Part shown: positions 1 through 7,857 of the stretch, one piece after another
How the letters are laid out: every line of letters starts with the position of its first letter
Position numbering within the stretch: the first letter of the stretch is position 1
Source: Nocardia neocaledoniensis
GTDB taxonomy: Bacteria; Actinomycetota; Actinomycetes; Mycobacteriales; Mycobacteriaceae
DNA length: 57,848 nucleotides
Assembly: GCF_029868625.1 (NCBI RefSeq)
Contig: NZ_JARWOJ010000120.1
Location: forward strand, 1 to 57,848
Reading direction: 5' to 3'
Made by a program: the position numbers and the translations under genes
The notes under the pieces: model-generated
Databases searched by the model: none
Told to the model about the DNA's origin: nothing
What the model saw: only the letters and a program-made list of their open reading frames with translations

Positions 1-199
1 CGGCACCGGCCGCGAACGCCTTCTCCGACCCGGTGATCACCACCGCACCGATCGAATCATCGGCCTCGAGCTCCTCGAGCGCGGCCACGACATCATCGAG
101 GACCTGCTTGTTGAGCGCGTTGAGCGCCTTGGGCCGGTTCAACGTGATCCAGCCGACCCGGTCTTTCGTCTCGAGCAGGATGGTCTCGAACTCGCTCAT
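1..199 (-). CDS. Enoyl-CoA hydratase, EchA8-like (N-terminal part; cut by window edge)
   Basis: The first 66 residues are visible, starting at the ATG at 199; the rest lies beyond base 1. They match the crotonase start: a strand with [14 protein letters not shown], then [17 protein letters not shown], the first oxyanion-hole segment. Crotonase-family enzymes hydrate 2-enoyl-CoA to 3-hydroxyacyl-CoA. The ATG overlaps the mmsB stop by 4 bases (ATGA), so this is the last visible gene of the valine operon. In that pathway it would hydrate methacrylyl-CoA. A general beta-oxidation hydratase is equally compatible with the fragment. Confidence 0.88.
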   Translation of the reverse strand, partial: MSEFETILLETKDRVGWITLNRPKALNALNKQVLDDVVAALEELEADDSIGAVVITGSEKAFAAGA

Positions 200-1092
200 T
201 CGGCGGCCTCCCCGGAGCGGTCGCGGATGTCGGTGACGATCGCCGAGAAGTCCCGGCCCGCGTCGGTCTGGTTGAACCGCTCGTAGATCGCCGCGGCCAG
301 CTCACCGAGCTGTCCGTCGATCCCGTTGGCGCGCAACGCGTTCGCGGCAAGGGTGAGGTCCTTCGACATGAGCGCGGTGGCGAAGCCGGGCCGGTAGTCG
401 TTGTTGGCCGGGCTGGCCGGGACCGGGCCGGGGACCGGGCAGTAGCTGGTGAGGGCCCAGCTCTGGCCCGAGGCGGTGGACACCACGTCGAAGAACGATT
501 GGTGGCTGAGCCCGAGCCGCTCGCCGAGGACGAGGGCCTCCGAGAGCCCGATCATCGAGATGCCGAGCAGCATGTTGTTGCAGATCTTGGCGGCCTGGCC
601 GACCCCCGCGTCACCGCAGTGCACGACCTTGCCGCCCATCACGCCGAGGACATCGCTCGCGTCGGCGAAATCCGCGGCCGCGCCGCCCACCATGAACGTG
701 AGCGTGCCGGCCGTGGCGCCGGCGACGCCACCGGAGACCGGTGCGTCGAGGGGCCGATGCCCGGCCGCGACGGCCTGGGCCGCAGCGGCTTTCGCGTCCG
801 CGACGTCGATGGTGGAACAGTCGATGAACAGGGTGTTCGGCTCGGCGGCGGGCAGCAGCTCGGCGTAGACGTCGAGCACCAGCTTGCCGTTGGGCAGCAT
901 CGTGATCACGATGTCGCGACCCGCGGCCGCCTCGGCGGCGGTGGCCACCACGGTGGCGCCGTCGGCACGTGCCTGGTCCTGGGCCGCGGGCACCGGGTCG
1001 TAGGCGAGCACGTCGTAGCCGGCCCGCACGAGGTTGGCCGCCATCGGGGCGCCCATGTGGCCCAGGCCGAGGAAGCCGATCTTCTTGGTCAT
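196..1092 (-). CDS. mmsB: 3-hydroxyisobutyrate dehydrogenase MmsB
   Basis: A 298-residue protein of normal family length. It starts with [16 protein letters not shown], the GxGxxG Rossmann motif that binds NAD. The family catalytic lysine is present in the C-terminal part ([12 protein letters not shown]). It oxidises 3-hydroxyisobutyrate to methylmalonate semialdehyde in valine breakdown, in the cytoplasm. I chose the ATG at 1092 because it overlaps the upstream stop by 4 bases and begins exactly at the Rossmann strand; the longer upstream reading has no homologous sequence. Gene order (mmsA, acyl-CoA dehydrogenase, hydrolase, mmsB, hydratase) supports the assignment. Confidence 0.95.
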   Translation of the reverse strand: MTKKIGFLGLGHMGAPMAANLVRAGYDVLAYDPVPAAQDQARADGATVVATAAEAAAGRDIVITMLPNGKLVLDVYAELLPAAEPNTLFIDCSTIDVADAKAAAAQAVAAGHRPLDAPVSGGVAGATAGTLTFMVGGAAADFADASDVLGVMGGKVVHCGDAGVGQAAKICNNMLLGISMIGLSEALVLGERLGLSHQSFFDVVSTASGQSWALTSYCPVPGPVPASPANNDYRPGFATALMSKDLTLAANALRANGIDGQLGELAAAIYERFNQTDAGRDFSAIVTDIRDRSGEAAE

Positions 1093-2159
1093 CGCTGTGT
1101 CTCCTGTGTCGTCGCCCGCAGTTCCCGCTCGCCCAGGTCGGCGAAGTACGCCGCCACCAGGTCGTCGCTGACATCGGTGAGGGTCGCGGGCGCCCACCGC
1201 GGATTCCGGTCCTTGTCGATGACCTGGGCGCGAATGCCCTCGACCAGGTCGTGCGAGGCGAGCGCGGCGATGGAGACCCGGTACTCCTCGTCCAGCACCG
1301 CCTCGAGGCTCTCCAACCGGCGCGCGGCACGCAGCGAGCGCAGCGTGACCTTCAGCGCGACCGGTGATTTCGCCAGGATGTCGTCAGCGGCCTTGGTCGC
1401 CTCGGGAGCATCGGCGGCCCGCAGGCGCGCCACGATCTCCTCGACCGAATCGGCGGCGTAGCAGGCATCGATCCAGCCGCGCTGGGCGAGCAGGTCCGAG
1501 GCAGGCGCGGGCTGGGCGACCGCGGCGATCGCCTGGTCCACGCTCTGCGTGCGCAGCGCGGCGAGGAGCTCAGGGAGCGCGGTCGACGGCACGTAGTGGT
1601 CGGCGAAACCGGCCGCGATCGCGTCGCCCGCGGTCATCCGCGCGGTGGTCAGCGCGACGTGGGTGCCCAGTTCGCCCGGTGCCCGCGCGAGCAGGTAGGT
1701 GCCGCCGACATCGGGAACGAAGCCGATACCCACCTCCGGCATCCCGATACGGGACCGCTCGGTGACGACGCGGTGGCTGCCGTGCGCGGACAGACCGACC
1801 CCACCGCCCATCACGATGCCGTCCATGATCGCCACGTACGGCTTGGGGTAGGCGCCGATCAGCGCGTTGAGCAGGTACTCGTCCCGCCAGAAGCGACCGG
1901 TCGGCGAATCCGCGCCCGCCGTACCGTCTTTCGCGTCGGCGTGGATGGCGACGATGTCACCGCCCGCGCACAGCCCACGCTCCCCCGCGCCGGTGAGCAC
2001 CACCGCGCGGACCGCGTCGTCGTCCGCCCACGCGCGCAGCGCGTCGGTGATCGTCAGCGTCATCGCGTGGTTGAGCGCGTTGATGGCCTTGGGCCGGTTC
2101 AGGGTGATCAGGCCGAGTCCGTCGGAGACGGAGATCAGCACTTCGGGTTCGTCGGTCAT
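1089..2159 (-). CDS. 3-hydroxyisobutyryl-CoA hydrolase (enoyl-CoA hydratase/isomerase family)
   Basis: 356 residues, longer than a plain enoyl-CoA hydratase (about 260) and typical of 3-hydroxyisobutyryl-CoA hydrolase. The crotonase core shows [14 protein letters not shown], the oxyanion segment GLCAGGDI, a second oxyanion glycine run DGIVMGGGVGLS, and RIGMPEVGIGFVPDVGG, the signature stretch of the hydrolase subfamily. The enzyme removes CoA from 3-hydroxyisobutyryl-CoA so that MmsB can act on the free acid. Both ends overlap neighbours by 4 bases, so it is probably translated by coupling. A methylmalonyl- or propionyl-type crotonase is a less likely alternative given the neighbours. Confidence 0.92.
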   Translation of the reverse strand: MTDEPEVLISVSDGLGLITLNRPKAINALNHAMTLTITDALRAWADDDAVRAVVLTGAGERGLCAGGDIVAIHADAKDGTAGADSPTGRFWRDEYLLNALIGAYPKPYVAIMDGIVMGGGVGLSAHGSHRVVTERSRIGMPEVGIGFVPDVGGTYLLARAPGELGTHVALTTARMTAGDAIAAGFADHYVPSTALPELLAALRTQSVDQAIAAVAQPAPASDLLAQRGWIDACYAADSVEEIVARLRAADAPEATKAADDILAKSPVALKVTLRSLRAARRLESLEAVLDEEYRVSIAALASHDLVEGIRAQVIDKDRNPRWAPATLTDVSDDLVAAYFADLGERELRATTQETQR

Positions 2160-3295
2160 GCCGCTCCTGTCACTGCGCGGGCGACGACCACCCGCATGAT
2201 CTCGTTGGTGCCCTCGAGGATCTGGTGGACCCGCAGGTCACGCACGATCTTCTCCAGCCCGTACTCGTGCAGATAGCCGTAGCCGCCGTGCAGCTGCAAC
2301 GCCTTGTCGGCCACCGCGAAACCGGTGTCGGTGGCGAAACGCTTGGCCATCGCGCACAATTCGACCTTGTCCGGCGCCCCGGCGTCGAGTGCGGCGGCGG
2401 CCCGCCACAGCAGGGTGCGCGCCGCTTCCAGCTCGGTCCGCATGTCGGCCAACTCGAAGCGCAGGGCGTCGTTGCGGATCAGCGGCGCGCCGAACGCGTG
2501 GCGCTCGGTCAGGTACGGAACCGACTTCTCCAGCGCGGCCTGCGCACCGCCGACCGAGCAGGCGGCGATGTTCAACCGCCCGCCGTTGAGCCCGTTCATC
2601 GCGATCGAGAAGCCGTCGCCCTCCTCGCCGAGCCGGTTGGCGACCGGCACCCGCGCATCCTCCAGGATCACCTGGCGTGTCGGCTGCGCGTTCCAGCCCA
2701 TCTTCCGTTCGTTCGGCCCCACGCTCAGCCCCGGGGTGTCGGCGGGCACGATCAGCGCCGAGATGCCGCGCGCGCCGTCGCCGCCGGTGCGCACCATCAT
2801 CACGTACACGTCGTTGGCTCCCGCGCCGGAGATGAACTGCTTGGCGCCGGTGAGGACGTAGTCGTCGCCGTCACGAACGGCCCTGGTGCTCAGGGCCGCC
2901 GCGTCGGACCCGACGCCCGGCTCGGTGAGGGCGTAGCTGCCGAGCAGTTCCATCGAGGCCATGCCGGGCACCCACCGGTGCCGCTGCTCCTCGGTGCCGT
3001 AGGCGTCGATCATCCACGTCGCCATGTTGTGGATCGACATGTACGCCGCCACCGACGGGCAGCCCGTCGCGAGCTGTTCGAAGATGCGCACCGCGTCGAG
3101 CCTGCGCAGGGCCGAGCCGCCGACGTCCTCGGCGACGTAGATGCCACCGAGGCCGACCGGACCCGCCTTGCGCAGGACGTCGACCGGAAAGTGCTTGTGC
3201 TCGTCCCATTCCAGGGCGTTCGGCGCGAGGAACTCGTCGGCGAACTGGCGCGCGGTCTCGGTGATCGCGCGTTCGTCGTCGTTGAGAATGAACAT
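2156..3295 (-). CDS. Acyl-CoA dehydrogenase (probable isobutyryl-CoA dehydrogenase)
   Basis: 379 residues with the three acyl-CoA dehydrogenase domains: helical N-terminus, beta-domain with ALTEPGVGSDAAA and GAKQFISGAG (FAD and substrate contacts), and a C-terminal helical domain with LQLHGGYGYLHEYGLEKIVRD (written here in parts) ending in ILEGTNEIMR. The glutamate in LEGT (about residue 361) is at the catalytic-base position used by medium- and short-chain family members. Being between mmsA and the hydrolase gene, it probably oxidises isobutyryl-CoA to methacrylyl-CoA. In M. tuberculosis the same order holds for mmsA-fadE9-mmsB. Confidence 0.93.
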   Translation of the reverse strand: MFILNDDERAITETARQFADEFLAPNALEWDEHKHFPVDVLRKAGPVGLGGIYVAEDVGGSALRRLDAVRIFEQLATGCPSVAAYMSIHNMATWMIDAYGTEEQRHRWVPGMASMELLGSYALTEPGVGSDAAALSTRAVRDGDDYVLTGAKQFISGAGANDVYVMMVRTGGDGARGISALIVPADTPGLSVGPNERKMGWNAQPTRQVILEDARVPVANRLGEEGDGFSIAMNGLNGGRLNIAACSVGGAQAALEKSVPYLTERHAFGAPLIRNDALRFELADMRTELEAARTLLWRAAAALDAGAPDKVELCAMAKRFATDTGFAVADKALQLHGGYGYLHEYGLEKIVRDLRVHQILEGTNEIMRVVVARAVTGAA

Positions 3296-3301
3296 CGACG
3301 C

Positions 3302-4801
3302 TCAGTCCATCGTCGGGATGACGAAGGCGTTGGACTCCTTCAGCCCCGCGGGCCAGCGCTGCGTCACCGTCTTGGTCTTGGTGTAGAAGCGGATCGAATC
3401 CGGGCCGTGCTGGTTCAGATCGCCGAAGCCGGAACGCTTCCAGCCACCGAAGGTGTAGTACGCGATCGGCACCGGGATCGGCACGTTGATGCCGACCATG
3501 CCGACCTGCACGCGAGCGGCGAAGTCGCGGGCGGTGTCGCCGTCGCGGGTGAAGATGGCCACGCCGTTGCCGTACTCGTGCTCGTTCGCCAGGCGCAGAC
3601 CCTCCTCGAAGTCCCGCGCGCGCACCACGGTCACGACCGGGCCGAAGATCTCCTCCTTGTAGACACGCATGTCCGGGGTGACCTTGTCGAACAGGCTCGC
3701 GCCGACGAAGTAGCCGTCCTCGGCGCCCTCGACGGTCAGCCCGCGCCCGTCCACGACCAGCTCGGCGCCCTCGTCGACACCGATCTGGACGTAGTTGTTG
3801 ACCCGGTCCACCCCGTCCTGGCCGACCAGCGGGCCGAAATCGGCACCCGGGTCGTCGGAGCGGCCGACATTGAGCTTGTGCACCCGCTCGGTCAGCTTCG
3901 CGACCAGCCGGTCCGCGGTCTCCTCGCCCACCGGCACCGCCACCGAGATCGCCATGCAGCGCTCGCCCGCCGAGCCGTAGCCCGCGCCGATCAGCTGATC
4001 GGCCACGTCGTCGAGGTCGGCGTCGGGCATCACGATCGCGTGGTTCTTCGCCCCGCCGAAGCACTGGGCGCGCTTGCCGTTGGCGGTCGCGGTCTCGTAG
4101 ATGTACTGCGCGATCGGAGTGGAGCCGACGAAGCCGACGGCCTTGATCCGCTCGTCGCGCAGGATCGTGTCGACGGCTTCCTTGCCGCCGTTGACCACGT
4201 TGAACACCCCCGGCGGAAGCCCGGCCTCGAGGAACAATTCGGCCAGGCGCAGCGGCACGGACGGATCACGCTCGGACGGCTTGAGGACGAACGCGTTGCC
4301 ACACGCCAGGGCGGGGCCCGCCTTCCACAGCGGGATCATGGCCGGGAAGTTGAACGGGGTGATGCCCGCGACGACGCCGAGGGGCTGGCGCATCGAGTAC
4401 ACGTCGATGCCGGTGCCCGCGCTCTCGGTGTATTCGCCCTTGAGCAGGTGCGGGATACCCACGGCGAACTCGATGACCTCGAGGCCACGCTGGATGTCGC
4501 CCTTGGCGTCGGCGATGGTCTTGCCGTGCTCGGACGACAGCAACGCCGCCAGGCTGTCCATCTCGTCGTTGACCAGCGTCAGGAACTTCATCAGCACCCT
4601 GGCCCGCTTCTGCGGGTTGAACGCCGCCCACACCGGCTGCGCGGCCGCCGCGTCGGCGATCGCCGCCTCGACCTCGGTGGTGTTCGCCAGCGGAACCCGG
4701 GCCTGCACCTGGCCGGTATTGGGGTCGAACACGTCACCGAACGCGCCCGAGGCGCCCGTCACGTGCTCGCCGCCGATGAAGTGGGTCAATTCGCGAACCA
4801 T
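3302..4801 (-). CDS. mmsA: Methylmalonate-semialdehyde dehydrogenase (CoA-acylating) MmsA
   Basis: 499 residues, the normal length of the CoA-dependent aldehyde dehydrogenase MmsA. It converts methylmalonate semialdehyde (and malonate semialdehyde) to propionyl-CoA (or acetyl-CoA), CO2 and NADH. The catalytic cysteine is in GERCMAIS, about residue 282. The motif FGGAKNHAIVMPDADL is characteristic of this subfamily, and GITPFNFPAMIPLW marks the NAD-binding entry. First gene of the minus-strand valine operon; the acyl-CoA dehydrogenase start follows 6 bases after its stop. The 199-base gap upstream carries two inverted repeats and separates it from a divergent gene. Confidence 0.96.
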   Translation of the reverse strand: MVRELTHFIGGEHVTGASGAFGDVFDPNTGQVQARVPLANTTEVEAAIADAAAAQPVWAAFNPQKRARVLMKFLTLVNDEMDSLAALLSSEHGKTIADAKGDIQRGLEVIEFAVGIPHLLKGEYTESAGTGIDVYSMRQPLGVVAGITPFNFPAMIPLWKAGPALACGNAFVLKPSERDPSVPLRLAELFLEAGLPPGVFNVVNGGKEAVDTILRDERIKAVGFVGSTPIAQYIYETATANGKRAQCFGGAKNHAIVMPDADLDDVADQLIGAGYGSAGERCMAISVAVPVGEETADRLVAKLTERVHKLNVGRSDDPGADFGPLVGQDGVDRVNNYVQIGVDEGAELVVDGRGLTVEGAEDGYFVGASLFDKVTPDMRVYKEEIFGPVVTVVRARDFEEGLRLANEHEYGNGVAIFTRDGDTARDFAARVQVGMVGINVPIPVPIAYYTFGGWKRSGFGDLNQHGPDSIRFYTKTKTVTQRWPAGLKESNAFVIPTMD

Positions 4802-4848
4802 GCCAGTCCTTTGCCGAGGGTCGATGCGCGGAGCGCAAGTCTGAGGTT

Positions 4849-4863
4849 ATCCAATAGTTGGAT
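4849..4863. promoter_or_regulatory. Inverted repeat ATCCAA-TAG-TTGGAT, candidate operator
   Basis: A perfect 6+3+6 base dyad about 48 bases upstream of the mmsA start, in the divergent promoter region. Its size suits a dimeric repressor. No regulator gene lies next to it, so the binding protein is unknown. Confidence 0.45.
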
Positions 4864-4900
4864 GTCCATGTAAATGGGACCTTCGCATCCACGGGGGATC

Positions 4901-4941
4901 TCTGTCAATGCCGCCCGGGTTATCGTCCGACTATTGACAGA
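4901..4941. promoter_or_regulatory. Dyad TCTGTCAAT...ATTGACAGA carrying opposed TTGACA hexamers
   Basis: Two perfect 9-base arms (4901-4909 and 4933-4941) separated by 23 bases lie between mmsA and the divergent acyl-CoA dehydrogenase gene. Each arm contains TTGACA on one strand, identical to a consensus -35 hexamer, at 4934-4939 on the plus strand and 4903-4908 on the minus strand. I do not see a good -10 box at normal spacing for either, so this may be an operator rather than paired promoters. Confidence 0.4.
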
Positions 4942-5000
4942 ATGCCAACAGGGTGGCCACTCTGGTGCCGCAGGACTCCACAACGAGAAGAGGAAACCCG

Positions 5001-6137
5001 ATGACCACCGACGCCGACTCGGAGCTGCAAGGCCTGGCCGAACTGGCCCGCAACTTCTTCGCGAACACCGTCGCGCCGCAGCGCGAGGAGTTCGCCGCTC
5101 AGGGATACCCGAGCCGGGAGGTCTACCGCCAGGCCGGCGAGCTCGGCCTGCTGTGCATGTCGATCCCGGAGGAATACGGCGGCGGCGGTGGCACTTTCGC
5201 GCACGAGGCCGTGCTCTTCACCGAACAGGTCAAGGGCGGGGACTCGGCCATGCAGCTGGGCGTGCACACCGGGATCGTGCCGCACTACCTGCTGGCCTAC
5301 GCCTCGGAGGAGAACAAGAAGCGCTGGCTGCCCAAGCTCGCCTCCGGCGAGTGGATCGGCGCCATCGCCATGACCGAACCCGGCACCGGCTCGGACCTGC
5401 AGAACATCGCGACCAAGGCGGTCAAGGACGGCGACGACTACCTGATCTCGGGCGCGAAGACCTTCATCTCCAACGGCCGCAACTGCGATCTGCTGATCAT
5501 CGCCGTGAAAACCGACCCGACGCAGGCCGCCAAGGGCGTCTCGCTGGTCGTCGCCGAGGTCGCCGACGACACCCCCGGCTTCGAACGCGGCAGGCTGCTC
5601 AAGAAGGTCGGACAGAAGGGGCAGGACACGACCGAGCTCTTCTTCGACAACCTGCGGGTGCCGCAGGCGAATCTGCTCGGCGCCGAGGGCGAGGGCTTCA
5701 TCCAGCTGATGCAGCAACTCCCCCAGGAACGCCTGATCTGCGGCGTCGCGGCCGCCGCGGCGATCGAGGCCGCCGTGGCCGAGACCCTCGCCTACGTCAA
5801 ACAGCGCAATGCCTTCGGCAAGCCGCTGTTCGCGATGCAGAACACCCGCTTCGAGCTGGCCGAGTGCGCCACGATCGCGGAGGTGGTGCGCACCTTCGTC
5901 GACGCCGCGGTCGACAAGCACCTGCGAGGCGCGCTCGACGTCAAGACCGCCGCGATGGTCAAGTACTGGACCACCGATCAGCAGTCCCAGGTGATCGACC
6001 GCTGCGTCCAGCTACACGGCGGCTACGGCTACATGGAGGAGTATCCGATCGCGCGCATGTGGGCCGACGGCCGCATCTCCCGCATCTACGCGGGCGCGAA
6101 CGAGGTGATGAAGGACCTCATCGCCCGGTTCCTCTGA
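5001..6137 (+). CDS. Acyl-CoA dehydrogenase, LCAD-like
   Basis: 378 residues starting at the ATG at 5001, after GAGAAGAGGAAACCCG (a clear ribosome site); an upstream in-frame ATG at 4953 lacks one. The sequence resembles long-chain acyl-CoA dehydrogenase closely: IAMTEPGTGSD, ISGAKTFISNG, LPQERLICG, YVKQRNAFGKPL and VQLHGGYGYMEEYPIAR. The catalytic glutamate is expected in PQERL (Glu243), as in LCAD and isovaleryl-CoA dehydrogenase; the C-terminal site is AGANE without the EGT glutamate. It is therefore a different subfamily from the enzyme at 2156-3295. Divergent from mmsA, so it may share its control. Substrate unknown. Confidence 0.92.
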   Translation: MTTDADSELQGLAELARNFFANTVAPQREEFAAQGYPSREVYRQAGELGLLCMSIPEEYGGGGGTFAHEAVLFTEQVKGGDSAMQLGVHTGIVPHYLLAYASEENKKRWLPKLASGEWIGAIAMTEPGTGSDLQNIATKAVKDGDDYLISGAKTFISNGRNCDLLIIAVKTDPTQAAKGVSLVVAEVADDTPGFERGRLLKKVGQKGQDTTELFFDNLRVPQANLLGAEGEGFIQLMQQLPQERLICGVAAAAAIEAAVAETLAYVKQRNAFGKPLFAMQNTRFELAECATIAEVVRTFVDAAVDKHLRGALDVKTAAMVKYWTTDQQSQVIDRCVQLHGGYGYMEEYPIARMWADGRISRIYAGANEVMKDLIARFL

Positions 6138-6147
6138 GCGGCCGCCG

Positions 6148-7794
6148 CTACTTGGCGTCGCCGTAGCAGTCGACCACGGCGGTGGTGAAGGGAAACCGTA
6201 CCGGGGTCTCTCCGAAGGCGATCCGGCCGGCGGTGTCGGCCGCGGTGGCGATCGCCTCGGACACCGCCTCGGCTTCCTCGGCCGGGCAGTGCACGATCAC
6301 CTCGTCGTGCTGGAAGAAGACCAGCTCGGCGCGCAGTCCGCCGTGGAAGAGAGTGTGGCGCAGGCCCGCGAGGACCAGCAGCGCCCAGTCGGCGGCGCTG
6401 CCCTGCACGACGAAGTTCCGGGTGAAGCGGCCACGCGCCCTGGCCGCGGGGGTGTCGGTGAAACCGGCGAGGTCGTGGTCTCCGGCGACCGACAGCGGCG
6501 TGCAGGTGCGTCCGAGCCACGTGCGCACGAGGCGGCCCTCCGCCCCGGCGTCGGCCGCCTCGTCGACGTAGGCGACCGCGCGCGGGTACCGGCGGCGCAG
6601 GGCGGCCATGTGGGTGAGGGCGTCACCGGAGGTCTGGCCGTAGATGGCGCCGAGCAGGGCCAGTTTCGCTTCGGCACGGGTACCGCCCAGACCGCGGGCG
6701 GCGAGGTCGGCGTACATGTCCTCCGCGCGGCTCGCCGCGTCCATCAGGCCGGGGTCGCGGGAGATGGCGGCCAGGACGCGCGGCTCCATCTGGTCGGCGT
6801 CGGCGACCACGAGCGACCAGCCCGGATCCGCGCGGATCGCCTGTCGGATCACCTTCGGAATCTGCAGGGCGCCACCGCCATTGGTGGTCCAGCGACCGGT
6901 CACCGTGCCGCCGGGCAGGTACTCGGGCCGGAATCGGCCCTCGCGCACCCACTGTTCGAGCCACGACCAGCCGTGCGCGGTGTACACGCGATACAGCGAT
7001 TTGTAGGCCAGCAGCGGCGCGACGGCCGGATGGTCGACGCGCTCCAGTTCCCATTTCCGGGTGGAGGACAACACGATTCCGGCGCGAGCGAACGCCTTGA
7101 CGATCTCGTTGGGCAGATCGGCACGCACCCGGACCCCGCCGAACGCCCGCGACACCTCGTCGGCCAGCTCGGCCATCCGGCGTGGTTCCCCACCGGCGAA
7201 TCGTTCGCCGAGCATGGCGTCCAGGAGTCCCCGGTGGATGTCGGCGCGCCACGGGATCCCGGCCCGCGACATCTCGGTGGCGACCAGCATGCCCGCCGAC
7301 TCGGCGGCGATCAGCAGCCGCATGCGGTCGGGATGTTCGGTTCGCGCGGTCCGCGCGAGCTGTCCCGCGTAGACGGCGAGCAGGGCGTCGAATTCGTCGA
7401 CGCCGGGTGGGAGTGGGACCGTGGTGGATTCGAACAGCGAGGGCTGGGTGTCGGCGGCGCGCAGGGGCGGATCGGGTGGCACGGGCAGGTTGCGCAAGCG
7501 GGCCCAGGCGGCCGCGAGCGAGCGCGCCTGACCGGACTGCCCCTCCTCGTACCCGATCAGCAGGGCTTCGGCGGCCTGGACGTCGTAGCACCGGTCGACC
7601 CGCACGCCCGCCGCCAGCAGCGCGCGGTAGAGCTCCGGGGTGGACCGCCAGACCCACCGTTCGACCTCCGGATGGGCGCGGATGCCCGCCGCCACCGACG
7701 GCTCGGTGTGGACGGGTCCCGCGGGCCTGCCGTCCGGGCCGAGCGGACACAGGCGCGCGCCACCGTCGCCCGTCTCCGCCACCGCCCACCGCAT
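6148..7794 (-). CDS. PolA-like DNA polymerase (actinobacterial 'bifunctional 3'-5' exonuclease/DNA polymerase' family)
   Basis: 548 residues with the family A polymerase core: GTVTGRWTTNGGGALQIP, motif A VVADADQMEPRVLAA (about residue 329), the O-helix RAEAKLALLGAIYGQTSG and motif C QHDEVIVHC (about residue 496). It is far shorter than housekeeping Pol I (about 900) and has no 5' nuclease domain. The N-terminal region sits where the 3'-5' exonuclease would be, but I do not see an intact DxE metal site there. The O-helix has Leu where Pol I usually has Phe. I used the ATG at 7794, immediately before MRWAVAETGDGG; it could start upstream. Role in replication or repair is not known. It converges on the acyl-CoA dehydrogenase gene, 10 bases apart. 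Confidence 0.88.
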   Translation of the reverse strand: MRWAVAETGDGGARLCPLGPDGRPAGPVHTEPSVAAGIRAHPEVERWVWRSTPELYRALLAAGVRVDRCYDVQAAEALLIGYEEGQSGQARSLAAAWARLRNLPVPPDPPLRAADTQPSLFESTTVPLPPGVDEFDALLAVYAGQLARTARTEHPDRMRLLIAAESAGMLVATEMSRAGIPWRADIHRGLLDAMLGERFAGGEPRRMAELADEVSRAFGGVRVRADLPNEIVKAFARAGIVLSSTRKWELERVDHPAVAPLLAYKSLYRVYTAHGWSWLEQWVREGRFRPEYLPGGTVTGRWTTNGGGALQIPKVIRQAIRADPGWSLVVADADQMEPRVLAAISRDPGLMDAASRAEDMYADLAARGLGGTRAEAKLALLGAIYGQTSGDALTHMAALRRRYPRAVAYVDEAADAGAEGRLVRTWLGRTCTPLSVAGDHDLAGFTDTPAARARGRFTRNFVVQGSAADWALLVLAGLRHTLFHGGLRAELVFFQHDEVIVHCPAEEAEAVSEAIATAADTAGRIAFGETPVRFPFTTAVVDCYGDAK

Positions 7795-7857
7795 GCCGTG
7801 AGTCTGGCAGCAGGGTCCGACACGACGACCGCGCCGCGCGGACCCCACGGCCCCGGC

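Noticed and set aside
2225..4873. An 882-residue open frame on the plus strand
   Set aside because: It is antisense to acyl-CoA dehydrogenase and mmsA, and the composition (Arg, His, Val rich) is that of a shadow frame.
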